From NCBI GenBank assembly GCA_003290165.1, contig QNQO01000454.1:280001-344000 (forward strand): 64,000 nucleotides of DNA, in the 5' to 3' direction. Below are positions 10,925 through 22,375 of this stretch, piece by piece; position 1 is the first letter of the stretch, and every line of letters starts with the position of its first letter. The translations under genes and the position numbers were made by a program. Source of the DNA: Berberis thunbergii (Eukaryota; Streptophyta; Magnoliopsida; Ranunculales; Berberidaceae). The notes beneath the pieces are model-generated. The model saw only the letters and a program-made list of their open reading frames with translations, was not told the origin of the DNA and searched no databases.

Positions 10925-11248
10925 CTTCTGGATGCGGGGGTCCGTGTAGCTCCTGGTCTACGTTAACAGGTGGTGGATTTTGTCGCGTAAAAGTCTTCAC
11001 CGCCTTGGCGATCTGCTGTATCTAAGATTCCAGCACATCGACTTTGGGGTCCATGGTTACTGTCGATGGCGTGGTAGCGTGAGTTGGCTGCCTTGCACTA
11101 CAGGAACGGATGAATGAGGCAGTATTAGGACATGATGAGTGTTCGACGTGTCCCCAAATTCTCCGTTGTTGCGTGACCTAGTGGTCACCATAACTCTGGG
11201 TTTTGATAGGAGACGACGATTAGTGTAAAGTTATGAATTATGTCATCC

Positions 11249-11265
11249 CCACGGACGGCGCCAAA
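11249..11265 (-). promoter_or_regulatory. Primer-binding site of the - strand gypsy element
   Basis: On the - strand the LTR ends ...GCATCA and is followed after one base by TTTGGCGCCGTCCGTGG. This matches the TGGCGCCGT-type PBS used by plant Ty3/gypsy elements for tRNA priming of reverse transcription. It fixes the inner LTR edge at 11267 and the direction of the element. Confidence 0.85.
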
Positions 11266-11266
11266 C

Positions 11267-11911
11267 TGATGCGGTCTTTTTCCGCGGTCTGCTTTGACCT
11301 AGTCCCGATGACCTGCTGACCTGCACAAGTAACGCATGTGAGCCATAGACGACCGTAGGGTGGCCGATGGCGCTCCGATGCTATAGTCAGGCAGGGCTCT
11401 GAGAAAGGTGTAATAATGTATTAGGGAATTTGTAGTGTACCTTAGCTTACCAACCTCATGTCTTATTTATAGTGAAAGGAGTCCTGGTTCTACCAGGCCA
11501 TCGTAGGCGTAGTTTAGGAAGGAGATCTTTGTGGAGATCCCTCCCTAAATAGGATTCGTGTTGTAGGAGGGAAGTTCCATGTTAGCTCTGTGCTCCTAGA
11601 TACGTGGGGGATAGTTCCCAATCCAAAAACAATCCGTAAAAGGGAGTTTGCCAATGTGGAAGATACTCTGGTGTTTGTTTTCTAGTTGGAAGCAGAGAGC
11701 AACTGTAGTTGCCCGTCCGAAGTTGGTCCTTGAGATACTTGCCTGAATAGGGCTTACGTGTATTGAGGATAATTGTGGACGTGTGAACCTAGCATGTTGT
11801 AAGAGTTCAGGTCTGCTTGGCGGACTGTAGTTGGGCAAGGATAGAACCGCTTGGGGCGGATCAGTGTTGCGGTGACGCTTGAGGCCGTAATTCCTCGAGA
11901 TCATCATGACA
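11267..11911 (-). mobile_element. LTR of the gypsy element (5' LTR in - orientation)
   Basis: About 645 bases between the PBS and the satellite. It starts TG and ends CA (TGATGCGG ... ATCATGACA on the + strand); the outer edge could be up to 14 bases further right. On the - strand CTATAAATAAGAC (about 11461-11474) is a plausible TATA box. Its outer ~70 bases recur at 45850-45925 (both contain GAGATCATCATGACAC), next to another gypsy remnant, so the two belong to related families. A 103-residue frame inside is a shadow. Confidence 0.75.
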
Positions 11912-11920
11912 CGTGTACGG

Positions 11921-12826
11921 CTCCACGGTGGGATAGACTCGATTACATTTTATTAAAAGAAGCGATTGACTCGTCTCCATTGTATTGGAATACGGCATGG
12001 ACATAGAATTGGGTTCGGGATAGACACGATCCCATGTTTGAATGACCAGATGAAGCCAGAATAATTGGGGTCAAGATAGACCCGATTACGTTGTATTAAA
12101 AGACGGGATAGACCCATCTCCATTGTATTGAAAGACGGGATGGAACAAGAAATGGGTTTGAGATATACACGAATCCAATATATTAAAAGACGGGATATAC
12201 ACGAATCCATTATATTGAAAAACTTAATGGAACCAGAAGTGGGTTGGGATAGAAACAATTCCTTTTTATTAAAAGACGGGATAAACTCGTCTCCATTGTG
12301 TTGAAAGACGACATGGACACAAAAGTGGGTTCGGGATAGACCCGAATCCATTGTTTTAAAAGATGGGATAGACCTCCCCATTGTATTGAAAGACTTAATG
12401 GAACTAGAAGTGGGTTCGGGAAAGACCTGAATCCACTTTATTAAAAGACGGGATAGACCCGTCTCCATTGTATTGAAATACGACATGGACACAGAAGTGT
12501 GTTCGGCATAGACCCGAATCCATTTTATTAAAAGACAGAAAAAATTCATCTTCGTTGTACGGAAAAATGGCCTGGACACAAAAGTGGGTTCGAGATAGAC
12601 TCGACCACATGGTATTGAAAGATGAGATGGAACTAAAAATGGTTCGGGATAGTCCCGAATCCATTGTATTAAAAGACTGGTTAGACTCGTCTCCATTGTA
12701 TTGAAAGACGAGATGAAAGCAGAAGTGGGTTCGAGATGGACCCGAATTGATTGTGTTAAAAGACATGATAGACTTGTTTCCATTGTATTGAAAGACTTAA
12801 TGGAACTAGAAGTGGGTTCGGGATAT
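11921..12826. repeat. 87-bp satellite, block 1
   Basis: Tandem units of about 87 bases, each made of two ~32-base subunits (GGGATAGACCCGAATCCATT plus TGTATTAAAAGAC, then GGGATAGACCCGTCTCCATT plus TGTATTGAAAGAC) and a ~23-base linker of two kinds (TTAATGGAACTAGAAGTGGG or GACATGGACACAGAAGTGGG). Some units have lost a subunit. The block stops at 12826, where CACTA-1 is inserted; the interrupted unit resumes at 25227. The repeated - strand peptide (FNTMETSL...LLIKWIRVYPEPTS) follows from a period of 29 codons. Confidence 0.93.
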
Positions 12827-12844
12827 CACTACACCAAAAGACTA

Positions 12845-13190
12845 GTTTAGCTACGTTGAGATGGCCACGGTTCTAAACCGTTGGTTTATTTGCCACGGCA
12901 AAAAACCGTAGCTATAATGACCAACGGCTTAAAATCGTGGGTAAAAAAAACTGGCCACGACTGAAACCGTTGGTTTATTGGCCATGGCAAAAAATCGTAA
13001 CTATAATTAGCAACGGCCTAAAACCGTGGCTAAAACAATGGCCACGACTTAGAACCGTTGGTGTATTTGCCATGGCAAAAAACCGTGGCTACAATGACCA
13101 ACGGCCTAAAACCGTTGCTAAAAAAAATGGTCACGGCTCAAAATTGTGGCTATTAGGAGCAACGGCTCAAAACCGTGGCTACACTAAAAA
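12845..13190. repeat. CACTA-1 left subterminal repeats
   Basis: Repeated short inverted motifs of the form GCCACGG..TAAAACCGTTGGT and its complement, every 30-50 bases. Known: in En/Spm such subterminal motifs bind the TNPA protein to bring the ends together. The same motif family fills the right end (24795-25205) and both ends of CACTA-2. Confidence 0.9.
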
Positions 13191-13515
13191 GCTAAAAAAA
13201 AATTGGGCGGGCTATTTTGGCGCTCGACTTCCACCTTCCCTCCACTCGACTTCCACTTTCCCTCCACTCGACTCCACTCGCCTGCTCCCTCCACTCGACA
13301 TCGACCCTCCCTTCTCCCCTCCACTCCACTCGAAGCTCCTCCTTCCCTGCTCCCCTGCTCCCCTCCTTCCCTCCTCCCTAGACTTCCCTGCTCCTTCTCT
13401 CCTCCCTCGACTTCCCTCCTCCCCTGGTCTTCCCTCCTTGCTCGGCGTCTTCAACCTCCAAACCATTTGCAAAATCGATCAGCGACTGCAACCTCCAAAC
13501 CATTCTCTCGTACAG
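13191..13515 (+). other. CT-rich leader exon of CACTA-1
   Basis: A pyrimidine-rich stretch starting GGGCGGGCTATTTTGGCGCT and made of CTTCCCTCCACTCGAC-type repeats. It ends ...TACAG followed by GTACTCTCTCTC, a good splice donor. CACTA-2 has the same structure at 48340-48634. Conserved layout in both elements suggests a transcribed 5' untranslated exon with promoter upstream in the subterminal repeats; this is inference. Long frames here (proline/serine/leucine-rich) look like composition artefacts. From about 13700 to 14370 follows AT-rich intron-like DNA without a recognised feature. Confidence 0.55.
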
Positions 13516-14370
13516 GTACTCTCTCTCTCTGCTTTCTTTTTGATGAATTTAGGGTTTCTGAATCTAGAGTTTTTTTATTTAGAGGTTTTGAATCTCTAGG
13601 ATTCGAATTGTTTTTTGAATCTGTAGGTTTTATTTAGAGGTTTTTTGAAATTAGGGTTTGAATCTCTAGGGCTCAAAACCGTATGCCCGAATTCCAATTT
13701 TCACCTTCTCTCACAACCAAATCTCGACTCTATCAACAATTTTGTTCAAAATTTATTGAAAACTTAACATCAGTATCCTTATCAGAATCTCCTTAACAAA
13801 AATAAGGAGCCATAAAGCATTTCACCAAGAAAAAATAAGTTTACAAACAAACGAAAACAAAAACAAAAACAAAAACAAAAACACAATGAATACTTCAGCC
13901 AAACTTCTCGCCATTTCACCCTCTTTTATTTGTGCTTGTAATTTTGTATTTGTAAGTGAGAATCTGAGGGTTGGGTAGCATTAAAGATTGCTTTGAATTG
14001 GTTGTTATCTTAGAAAAAAGTCATTTTAGGTACCAATAAGTTGCCAGTCACATTGACATTAGACCTCCTTGATCTTTAATTTTTGTATGAAATTCCTGAT
14101 ATAATTTGAAACCAGGAAATATTGGTGTTCCATGTTCACTTGTATTATAATCATAGTGGCTGTAATGTGCAGTGTCGTCAGGTAAATGATCCCCAATTAG
14201 ATGAAGAGTGAGTTTGAGTTTGCTATGGTGTTTGGATCTGATGGAGGTAATAACATATTTGGTTCATATCTCGTTACATGTTAGCATCTCAGGAATATAG
14301 ATTAAGAGTATAAGTAAGTCATTGCTAATTTATAAATTAGTTTAAAACAGTAAACCTACTATGATGGTTG

Positions 14371-15684
14371 AAAATGGCTATTATGTGTGACTGTGCACCT
14401 TAAGCAAATCTCAGAGAAAGAACAGAGTTTCGAGTTATTCTATAATTATATCCGAAAAGCAGGTCACCTTGTTCCAGGATAAAGTTAGAGTGTGTCAGCC
14501 CATGTATTAGATTGGATGAATCAATTGGTTATCTGAAAGGATCTGTTTGTTATGGCTTTGTTACTCTTTTTTGATGGAAAACTGTTGTGTAGGTCACCAT
14601 TTGATGAACCGATATAACACTGTAGTGTGTTTGTGTTGAAACCACCAAAACCTTAAATCATAATGTCATAAATTGTAGCTTTGTTTAAATCATAATATGG
14701 GTGGTTGCTTTGGTTGGTAGTGTATTCTTCCCCCTTGCTTGAAGTAAGTTAATGATTTTATTATTAGATGTCTGCAGTTAACAGTGGATGAGGAATATTT
14801 TGATGCCTGGATCTCTCCCATATTTGGGTGGTTCTGTTTTCATTTCTTTCTTTATTCCTAGAAGTTTTGATCTGTTCACCTGCCATGTGTGACTGGTACA
14901 TCTTTCATGTGGGTGGTATTACTAATGGATATTATTCTTCATTAGCATGTAATGCCATTATAAGTGCAAAGGGAAATACCCCAAGTTTGTGTAACCACAA
15001 AAGATTATTGATTCCCTGATTCTTTGCATAGGACCCTAAAGTTTTTTTATGCTTTCCATGTGCTATGTAGTATGATTTGAATTATTGATTAGAGTATGTT
15101 GGAATAATTTAGAAGTGCTCCACTTGAGGTTGTAAGACATTTCTAAGATTGTAACAGGGGATATTGTACTTTATTATTACAAAGGTAACAACTAACATGC
15201 GCATTTTGTTGATGAAAAGTTGAGGATAACGGTGTTACTGTTTGATAATTTATATTGATAGTTGGTTAAGCAGACCAAAATGAAGGCTATTTTGTGCGAC
15301 TATGCATCTTTAGTAAATCAAAGAAAGAATAAGGGTTTGAGTTATCCTACAATTATAACCAAAAAGCAGGTCACCTTTTTCAGGTTAGTGTTATAGCGTG
15401 TTAGCCCTGTGAATTAAGTTACATATGAGAGCTGCACAGGATCCCCCCTGGAGATCTGTGAATATATTGATCAAACCAATTGATTGGTTATTTGAAGGAT
15501 CTGTTTGTCATGGCCTTGTTACTCTGTTTGTTATGGAAAACTGTTGTGTAGGCCAACATTTTTCTGAAAAATGTAGTTATAAATTGTAAGGTCGGTGGTA
15601 GCTTGGTTGGTAGTGTATTTTCCCCTCTTGCCTGAAGTAGGTTAAGTTTTGTTTGGATGTTTGCTTCAGTCAACAGTGGGTGAA
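14371..15684. repeat. Direct duplication of ~400 bp inside CACTA-1
   Basis: Copies at about 14371-14796 and 15277-15684 align in patches (GGATCTGTTTGTTATGGC against GGATCTGTTTGTCATGGC; GGAAAACTGTTGTGTAGG in both; TTGGTTGGTAGTGTATT in both). Indels separate the patches and the copies are visibly diverged. The spacer (14797-15276) shows no feature. Purpose unknown; probably an old internal duplication in the first intron region. Confidence 0.75.
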
Positions 15685-15810
15685 GATCCGTTAGAAACTC
15701 GAAGATGATAAGGTATATGTTGAATTCTCAACTTATCTTTTATTGCGGTATGATTGAAGAATAATAGATATCATATTAGAACATTCTTCAACACAATTCT
15801 AAGAACAATT

Positions 15811-16433
15811 CTTTATTTCTATTTGTTTTCTCAAAACAATTCTAAGAACAATTCTTGGATGAACACCTCTTTGTACTAGCGGTAACCTAGTATCGGCGCC
15901 GTTTTCTTGAACTGTTCAAAGAATTATCTTCAAATGATTATTGTTATTCTTATCTATTTTTATCTGTGTGTTTTACTATTTCTGTATGTTCTTTCTCCTG
16001 TGTTCAACTATCTTTTCTAGACTGTAAGTTTAGTTTGCTTTTTGAAACCTAGTAGTCATGGGTGCAAAATTGGTATCAGATGAACTGAAACTGATTGGAA
16101 AGATAGAGGTAGTGTCAATAAAAGCATATCTTTATTTCTATTTGTTTTCTCAAAACAATTCTAAGAAAAATTCTTGGATGAACACCTCATTATACTAGCG
16201 GTAACCTAGTATCAGCACCGTTCTCTTGAACTGTTCAAAGAATTATCTTCAAATGATTATTGTTATTCTTGTCTATTTTTATCTGTGTGTTTTAGTATTT
16301 CTGTATGTTATTTCTCCTGTGTTCAACTATATGTTCTAGACTGTAAGTTTAGTTTGCTTTCTGAAACCTAGTAGTCCTGGGTGCAAAATTGGTATCAGAT
16401 GAACTCAAACTGATTGGAAAGTTGGAAGTAGTA
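15811..16433. repeat. ~300-bp direct repeat with PBS-like TGGTATCAGA
   Basis: Copies at about 15811-16114 and 16130-16433, offset 319 bases, nearly identical. Each ends with GGGTGCAAAATTGGTATCAG. TGGTATCAGA is the standard primer-binding site (initiator tRNA-Met) of plant Ty1/copia elements, so each copy may be an LTR tail plus PBS from a copia insertion, tandemly duplicated. No copia coding sequence is nearby. Confidence 0.7.
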
Positions 16434-16582
16434 GGGTACTCCCATGTATTCCATGTCTATTGAATACTAGTTGATTAAGTGCATATAGTTGTTTCTTATT
16501 TCTTTTTGTAGTGTACTCCTATAAATGTAGTGTATATAGTTGTTTCTTATTTCTTTTTGTTTGATAATGGTTAATATCTATA

Positions 16583-18210
16583 ATGTCATTGATAGAAATG
16601 GGTAGTACTCGCGGCAATCTCTCCACCAATGATGTCACTACATCTACAAATGATGACAGTGAAGTTAAAAAGACCATACAGTTCAATGTCCATGGTTTAG
16701 CAGTTGGACCTGGTGCTAGAAATTTCAATAAAAACATTGGAAAACTTGTTGAAACCCTTGTGCCCATCAAATTCAAGGGTTGGCACCATGTTACTGACAA
16801 CTACAAAGAGGATGTGTGGAATGGCCTCAAGGTGAGATTTTTCATCATTGATTTTCATAATGTCTTATTTTATTGTCAACTTATATCTCAATGGATTATT
16901 TGCAGCGTGAATACGACATCCCAAATTATGTGAAAAGGAGTGTGCATTTGAAAATGCCTGAATATTTTAGAAGGTTCAAGGCAGATCTTAGGAATGATTA
17001 TTTGGATAAGTATCCTACCATTGAGGAACAAGAGAAGCATGTTCCAAATGGTGCAAGAGAGGAGGATTGGAAGGAGTTTGTTCGCTATGAGAGCACCCCT
17101 GAAGCGAAGGCAATTAGAGCCCAAAATGCCAAAAACAAAAAGGCTTCAAAGCATGTATGGGGGGGGGTGGCCAAAAGAGTGTTGCAGAAGTAGATTATGA
17201 AATGGTAATTGAGTTTCTAGCTACTAGAACAATAATAACCATTTAACTGCATAGGCTGAGACTAAGCTTTCAAGTATATAGGTTGAGAAGAACCCTGATG
17301 GGGAACCAGTCACACGCACTGACATATGGATTGCTTGTCACACGGGAGAGGATGGAAAACCCACGCATGGTGCTGAACTATATATGGTATGTGCCCAATG
17401 ATGTCTTTTATACACAATTCTTAATTTACTTTGTAGTTGTTTGAATATTATTTGTGTCCTGATTTATTTTATTTTTTCATTCTTTTGAAGGAACAAGTTA
17501 AAGCAAAAAAATCCGCCTTGCAAGAATCTTCAATCCAGGGTACCACTGACCTCACTATTGATAATGATCCTCTAAGCCAAGTGTTTGGCCAAGAAGAAAG
17601 GGGACGTACTCGTTGTGTTGGAACCACCGTCTCTAAAAGGAAGTATGATGCTGCACTTCCCGCTCGTTCATTGCTTTTGGATAAAACATTGGAAGTAAAA
17701 CAATTTAGTGAAAAATATGATAGATTGGAAGAAAATGTTAGATGGATACGAGAGAGACTTGAAAATGGAACTTATGTGAGACCATCAACAAGTGAGGGAA
17801 CACAAGGAGGGACACAAAGAACTGAAAATACACCTTCATCCCATGCACAATCGACAAGGCAACCAGAAAATCCATTACCTCCATCTCCATTACCACCATC
17901 TTCTCAAGGTGTTGCGAGCTTTCCTTCTCCAAGCAATCATGTTCCTTCAGTGTCAAGGACTTACAAAGTTTGTGATTGGCATAAGAATGTCATTGTGATA
18001 GCAATAGAGGTTGTAGATCCTATCCATCGATTCTGTTGCGATTGTCATGGATCATTGAACCCTGCAAAAGAGACCAGACTTTCCTTATGCTTCAAATATA
18101 GGACTGAGGTGAAACTTTACAAGAGTGATTCAAAAGGAGACATGATGGGGGATTTGGACGTTGGTGATTTCTTCGTATGGTGTAAAAATCATGTGGAACT
18201 TGATGGTTGA
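16583..18210 (+). pseudogene. TNPA-like transposase gene of CACTA-1 (plant transposase, Ptta/En/Spm family)
   Basis: Four exons by GT/AG sites: 16583-16831, 16906 to about 17200, 17282-17386 and 17491-18210. The product resembles the plant transposase family PF03004 (TNPA-like), a DNA-binding accessory protein that acts at element ends. Exon 1 has FKGWHHVTDNYKEDVWNGLK; exon 2 REYDIPNYVKRSVHLKMPEY and a basic segment SKHVWGG; exon 3 GEPVTRTDIWIACHTGEDGK; exon 4 holds a coiled-coil-like stretch (LEENVRWIRERLENG), then a Pro/Ser linker. A run of nine Gs at 17159-17167 breaks the frame; CACTA-2 has seven there, which keeps it. The start could be ATG 16601 instead. Paralogue at 55071-56700. Confidence 0.82.
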
Positions 18211-18301
18211 TAGTTACAACTATGTTGGAAGCAATGTAATGGTGGCAGCAAAAGACGAGCTGAGTAAAATACACTACGGGCACGTGATTGTTCATTTTAA
18301 G
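18211..18301 (+). other. Unassigned exon-like segment after TNPA
   Basis: Just past the TNPA stop an open stretch reads VAAKDELSKIHYGHVIVHFK and ends AAG followed by GTAACT, a good splice donor. The CACTA-2 copy diverges exactly here. I do not recognise the family. It may be the tip of another captured gene or the true TNPA end. Confidence 0.35.
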
Positions 18302-18564
18302 GTAACTAGCTGAAGCTTAAGTGCAAGTATCTATAGACTTAAATTATGTTTGGGAACATTTTTCCATTCTAAATCAACTACTTTGTTGTAAAATTTGCAA
18401 GCTTTTTATGAAGGTTATTGCATTTTGCATCTTTTTTATTTATCTTATATGCAGTTAATGAGAAAATAATACAAAGTTTATTTGCATTGTTCTAAGATAT
18501 GTGTATGTTTATATTTTGGGTATACAATCAAAAACTTTTAAGCATGTCATTCCTTGTTGAGCAG

Positions 18565-18786
18565 GATTGTTGGAAAGGTTGCAGTTACTGGAAAACACTA
18601 ATGGATCTTTGCTGATAGTCCTTCTCATTCTTGGTTATCATCAGAGGTAAAGATTGCTCTATTTAATGGATGCAATTTGAGCCGATGTTTGTTTTAACTT
18701 TTAATTATTAATTATCTTTGGATGTTTATTTTGGTGATTCATAGTGTTGTGATGGATGGAAAGCTCAATTTTCAGCTGGGATCAAG
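18565..18786 (+). pseudogene. Captured fragment of an LHW/bHLH155-like transcription factor
   Basis: Two exons, 18565-18646 and 18745-18786, with AG/GT borders. They read IVGKVAVTGKH-stop-WIFADSPSHSWLSSE and CCDGWKAQFSAGIK. This matches the bHLH-MYC N-terminal region of LONESOME HIGHWAY-type proteins (IVGxVAxTGxHQWI ... WxxQFxAGIK), which regulate vascular development. The stop is TAA where the family has Gln (CAA), a single C-to-T change. The bHLH domain is absent, so nothing here can act as the factor. Identity is inferred from a short match. The segment 18302-18564 is AT-rich intron-like. Confidence 0.55.
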
Positions 18787-19094
18787 GTATGATTGTTTAT
18801 ATTACAATGGAAACTGAGTAATGGTATATTGAGTACATAGTTCGACACAAATAATCATAAACATGCATTTGTGTGTGTATATGGTAGTAACACTCTGAAG
18901 CAAGAGCTGCAAGATAGACAAGGAGGTCCTTCTTGTCATTAAAGCATAATTTTTAGCATCTTGCACTGCATATGTAACCTGCATGCATCTGTGTAATATA
19001 TTTTTGAGTATGAATTGCCAACGTATTATTTGCTCTCTTTCTGTTCAAATACAACATTAACATCTTTGGTTTACAAGTTCATCTGAATTTGCAG

Positions 19095-19798
19095 ATAAAT
19101 CATTGGTTATGCGGAATATGTATTGCTCTTCCAAAATCAGAGCTGCTCTGGAGATACTGGAAAAACATTGTAAACCAAATAATTCATCTACTTTGAAACT
19201 TGAATATGAAGCAAGCAATGGAGTTTGTGATTCTTCAGTAGTCATCCGGTCTGACTGTGAAAACTTTTCAGTTACTGTTGCAGCTCTTAGAAATGAACAG
19301 AATAGACCTGTCAAGGCTATTGTCTTCTCACAGTGGACTGGCATGTTGGATTGGTTGAGACTTACCTAATCCACGTATGTATTCCATATAGGAGATTTGA
19401 TGGGACAATGACCATGTCTTCTAGAGACAAGGCTGTGAAAGACTTAAACACCGATCATGAGGTTTGACTCAGACTCTTTGTAGTGTACTAAGTTCTCAGA
19501 ATGTCTGGACTTGGTCATTTTGTTGCTTTTTTGTTATTGTTCTTTATGATCATGGTCAGTTTCTCAAGTGTGCATCTGATGGTGTTTATTTGATATGATG
19601 TAATGCAGGTTTGTGTAATGCTGATGTCGTTGAAAGCTGGAAACCTTTGTCTGAACATGATTGCTGCTTGTCATGTTATTCTTCTCGATCTTTGGTGGAA
19701 CCCGACTACTGAGGATCAGGCTATTGACAGGGCACACAGAATTGGACAAACTCGTCCAGTAATAGTTTCAAGGATAACTGTCAAAGATATTGTGGAAG
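19095..19798 (+). pseudogene. Captured C-terminal helicase fragment of a SNF2 ATPase (FRG/CHR27-28 type)
   Basis: Exon 19095-19461 begins SLVMRNMYCSSKIRAALEIL, then VKAIVFSQWTGMLD (helicase motif IV region) and, after a one-base shift near 19352, IPYRRFDGTMTMSSRDKAVK. Exon 19609-19798 reads [15 protein letters not shown] and [19 protein letters not shown] (motifs V and VI, with the RAHRIGQ arginine finger region) and ends TVKDIVE at a GT donor. This corresponds to the helicase C-terminal lobe of plant RAD5/16-like SNF2 remodellers, which move nucleosomes. The ATP-binding lobe is missing, so no activity is expected. Introns are retained, showing genomic rather than cDNA capture. Confidence 0.88.
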
Positions 19799-19951
19799 GT
19801 ACAAAACCCACTTTGGGGTGGAAACATTGATGTTGTTTTTGTGTTTTGTGTTTTCTTCTTCACTCATTCATGTAATTGTGTATATCTTTTCAATCAACTT
19901 TGTTTATTGTAGAGTAGATGGTTTTTTGTGTTTAGAAGAAGTGATTATTGC

Positions 19952-20677
19952 ATGGAAGGTCATAGAGTTAGAATGACTACTGATCTATCAGATTCAAGTC
20001 ATCACCACAACATACCACCACCATATGCTACTATGTTACATGGACTCACCACCAACTCTCCTGCCAACAATTTCATGTAATGAAGTTTTTCTCTATTTTG
20101 TGTTAATGTCTTTGATTAATTCACTTGATTGAGATCATATCTTTAATGGGTTTTGGTTATTTTTTAAATCAGTCATCAACAAGGATCTACAGCTTTTGAT
20201 TTTGGGGAGCTAGAAGAGGCAATTGTGCTACAAGGAGTTAAGTTTGGAAATGATGAATACAAGAAAAGTGGTAAGCTCTATCTATCCTTTCTCCTTTTCT
20301 GACTTCTTTTCTTATACAACCAATTCCCAAAATATGATAGAGAGTGAAGTAACAAGAAGTTTGAAAATTTTATAGACAAGCTTTTCAAAGTGAGTTTGCC
20401 ATTTTGAGGACTACAATCATAATCATATAGGGAAACTTGAATGGTGTGAGATATCAAACATGGAAATATTGTCCTCTCATCACAACTATTACTTATTACT
20501 GACTCTTTAACTACACAAAAGGGAATAAATCTCTCCAAAAAAAATCTTCAAGTCTTTTTCTTTGCTGATCCTCTGAGATTTTGCTTGTGATTCTTTGCAG
20601 CTTTTTTCACTACCAGACCAGCTGCTACTCTGGAAATGTTCCCTTCATGGCCAATAAAATTTCAGCCAACTCCAAGA
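19952..20677 (+). pseudogene. Captured 5' exons of a bZIP TGA9/TGA10-like gene
   Basis: Three exons: 19952-20076 (own ATG, MEGHRVRMTTDLSDSSHHHN), 20173-20270 (GSTAFDFGELEEAIVLQGVK) and 20601-20677 (ATLEMFPSWPIKFQPTPR). The frame is continuous through all three, about 100 residues with no stop. FDFGELEEAIVLQGVK and LEMFPSWP are hallmarks of the N-terminus of TGA9/TGA10 bZIP factors, which act in anther development with ROXY glutaredoxins. The basic region, leucine zipper and DOG1 domain are not included, so a product could not bind DNA. It is the best preserved captured piece and still starts with its own ATG. Confidence 0.87.
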
Positions 20678-21296
20678 GTAGTTTCTTCTCCTATTTTGAC
20701 CATTTCTTTTCTTTGGGTTTTTTTTTGTTTATTATACAAGCATAATAATATATAGCTTGAACTTATCTCTCAACTTTTTTTCATTTTTCTTCACATTGTG
20801 CTCTTATCTCCAAAACACCCATTTCATGTTTTTCTATCAAAATCAATATAATACCCATTAGGTGTTTTTCCATGAATGATTCTTGGATTCCCATTTTTAT
20901 TAAATTCTAATTTTGGTGTTTGGCGAAGTAGGAGAAAAAAGTTGAAGTAAGGCTGATCAGGTGCTGGACAGAGTTGTGGCTAAAGGCTGCAAAAAATATT
21001 TCTCTCCTGCTTCAGTTGGCAACTAAAGTTGATCTTGCTTTTAATATGTAGTGTTTCTATTCCTTTTTTTTAATTAGACTTGTTCGATCCTTTCCTTGAT
21101 ATTCATGTAGCATTGATCAAAATATGATGACTTGTGTTCTTCATCATGGTATATTTTGCTGATTAGCTTACCATATAAATTTGTTCAGTGCTCAGGTTTT
21201 AACTGTCGATACAGTGTGTTTGGGATTTTTCAAGGGCTATTTTTATTGACCCAGTTTTGTTTGATTTTCTCTCTAATATAATTCAGGTATTATAGT

Positions 21297-21931
21297 ACGC
21301 CAACAGGCAAGAGACTGCGTTCAATGGTGGAGGTCCAGAAGTATGTCTATTTTGTTCACAGTTCACTAGAAATATCTTTTTTTTTTTTTTTGTATATAAT
21401 TTCTCTCTGATGGCTTACCACTTAAGTTTGGTTCAATCTTGTTTTGGAAATACTCTCTCAAGTTGCTCTTACATTCCCTATTGTCCAGGTTTGTGCTTGA
21501 ACATCCAGAGTATCTCCAAGTTGGGGTGACTATGTCTCAGTTTTCATTTCAAATACCGAAACCTTTACAGGAAAACTATGTCAAAAAGCGCCCACGTGCT
21601 GATCTCTCCATACAAAGGACTCTAGAACCTACTGAAGGTGTGTACACCAGAGTTTGAAAATTTGTAGTTCAGTCTCGTTAACTTTGATGCAAAAAATATG
21701 AAACTGAAGGAGGAACACTAATATCGACCTCTACATTTTTCTGCAGTGAATCCCTTATCATGGGCAGGGCCATTTGAGTGTGGAGAGCCACAAATTGGTG
21801 GAGCAGGATCGGCATCTCCACATGTTGAGGTTCCTGTATCATATGTCACTCCTCGACCAACAAAGAGGCGAACAAAGTCACCATCATCAAAGCACTTGTA
21901 CAGTAGCAACTCTGCGTGCAATCAAACATGA
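21297..21931 (+). pseudogene. Captured fragment of a methyl-CpG-binding-domain (MBD) protein gene
   Basis: Exons 21297-21340 (YYSTPTGKRLRSMVEVQK), 21489-21637 (FVLEHPEYLQVGVTMSQFSF then QIPKPLQENYVKKRPRADLS) and 21747-21931 (NPLSWAGPFECGEPQIGG to a TGA stop). The frame is open across all joins, about 125 residues. YYxTPxGKRLRSMVEVxxFL..HPEY is the C-terminal half of plant MBDs (MBD1/2/4/12 group), which bind methylated or chromatin DNA; the SQFSFQIPKPLQ tail is typical of that group. The N-terminal half of the MBD and the CW zinc finger are missing. The preceding stretch 20678-21296 shows no recognised exon. Confidence 0.83.
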
Positions 21932-22375
21932 ATCAAGTTGGAAGAGCCTCAAGCGTCTGGAAACGGTGCATATGATCATCTGTAAGGTTAAGTCGCTTCT
22001 CTCTTTTTGCTATTATACAGTAGGATGTTTATGTTTTGGACAATGGAGCAAAGGTATTGTCTGTTCTCTTTGTTTTGTAGCATTGGTTACAAAAAAAAAA
22101 AAAAACTAAAAAGGGTATATCTGGAATAGAAGTAGAGGAAATGGATAGGCATAGTCCTCATATTTAGTTGACACATGCTTTCCAGAACTTGGCCTTAGGC
22201 TAACTGTTCTGAAGGCGACTAGAATACACAGACATAAAACAATATGCAAATAATGCTTTAGGAGGCAACTTTTTTTTTTCACTAATAAATTTGGCGTCCT
22301 TGAATTAACTAATCACTAGAGTTTTTTGTGTTTCTCCATATCTATTTTTTGCATTCAGGTTTGCTGAGCCCCAAC

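Noticed and set aside
13203..13637. Pro/Ser/Leu-rich frames of 86-220 residues at the start of CACTA-1 (and 48328-48670 in CACTA-2)
   Set aside because: CT-rich composition opens several frames at once. The two elements do not conserve one frame, while the splice donor is conserved.
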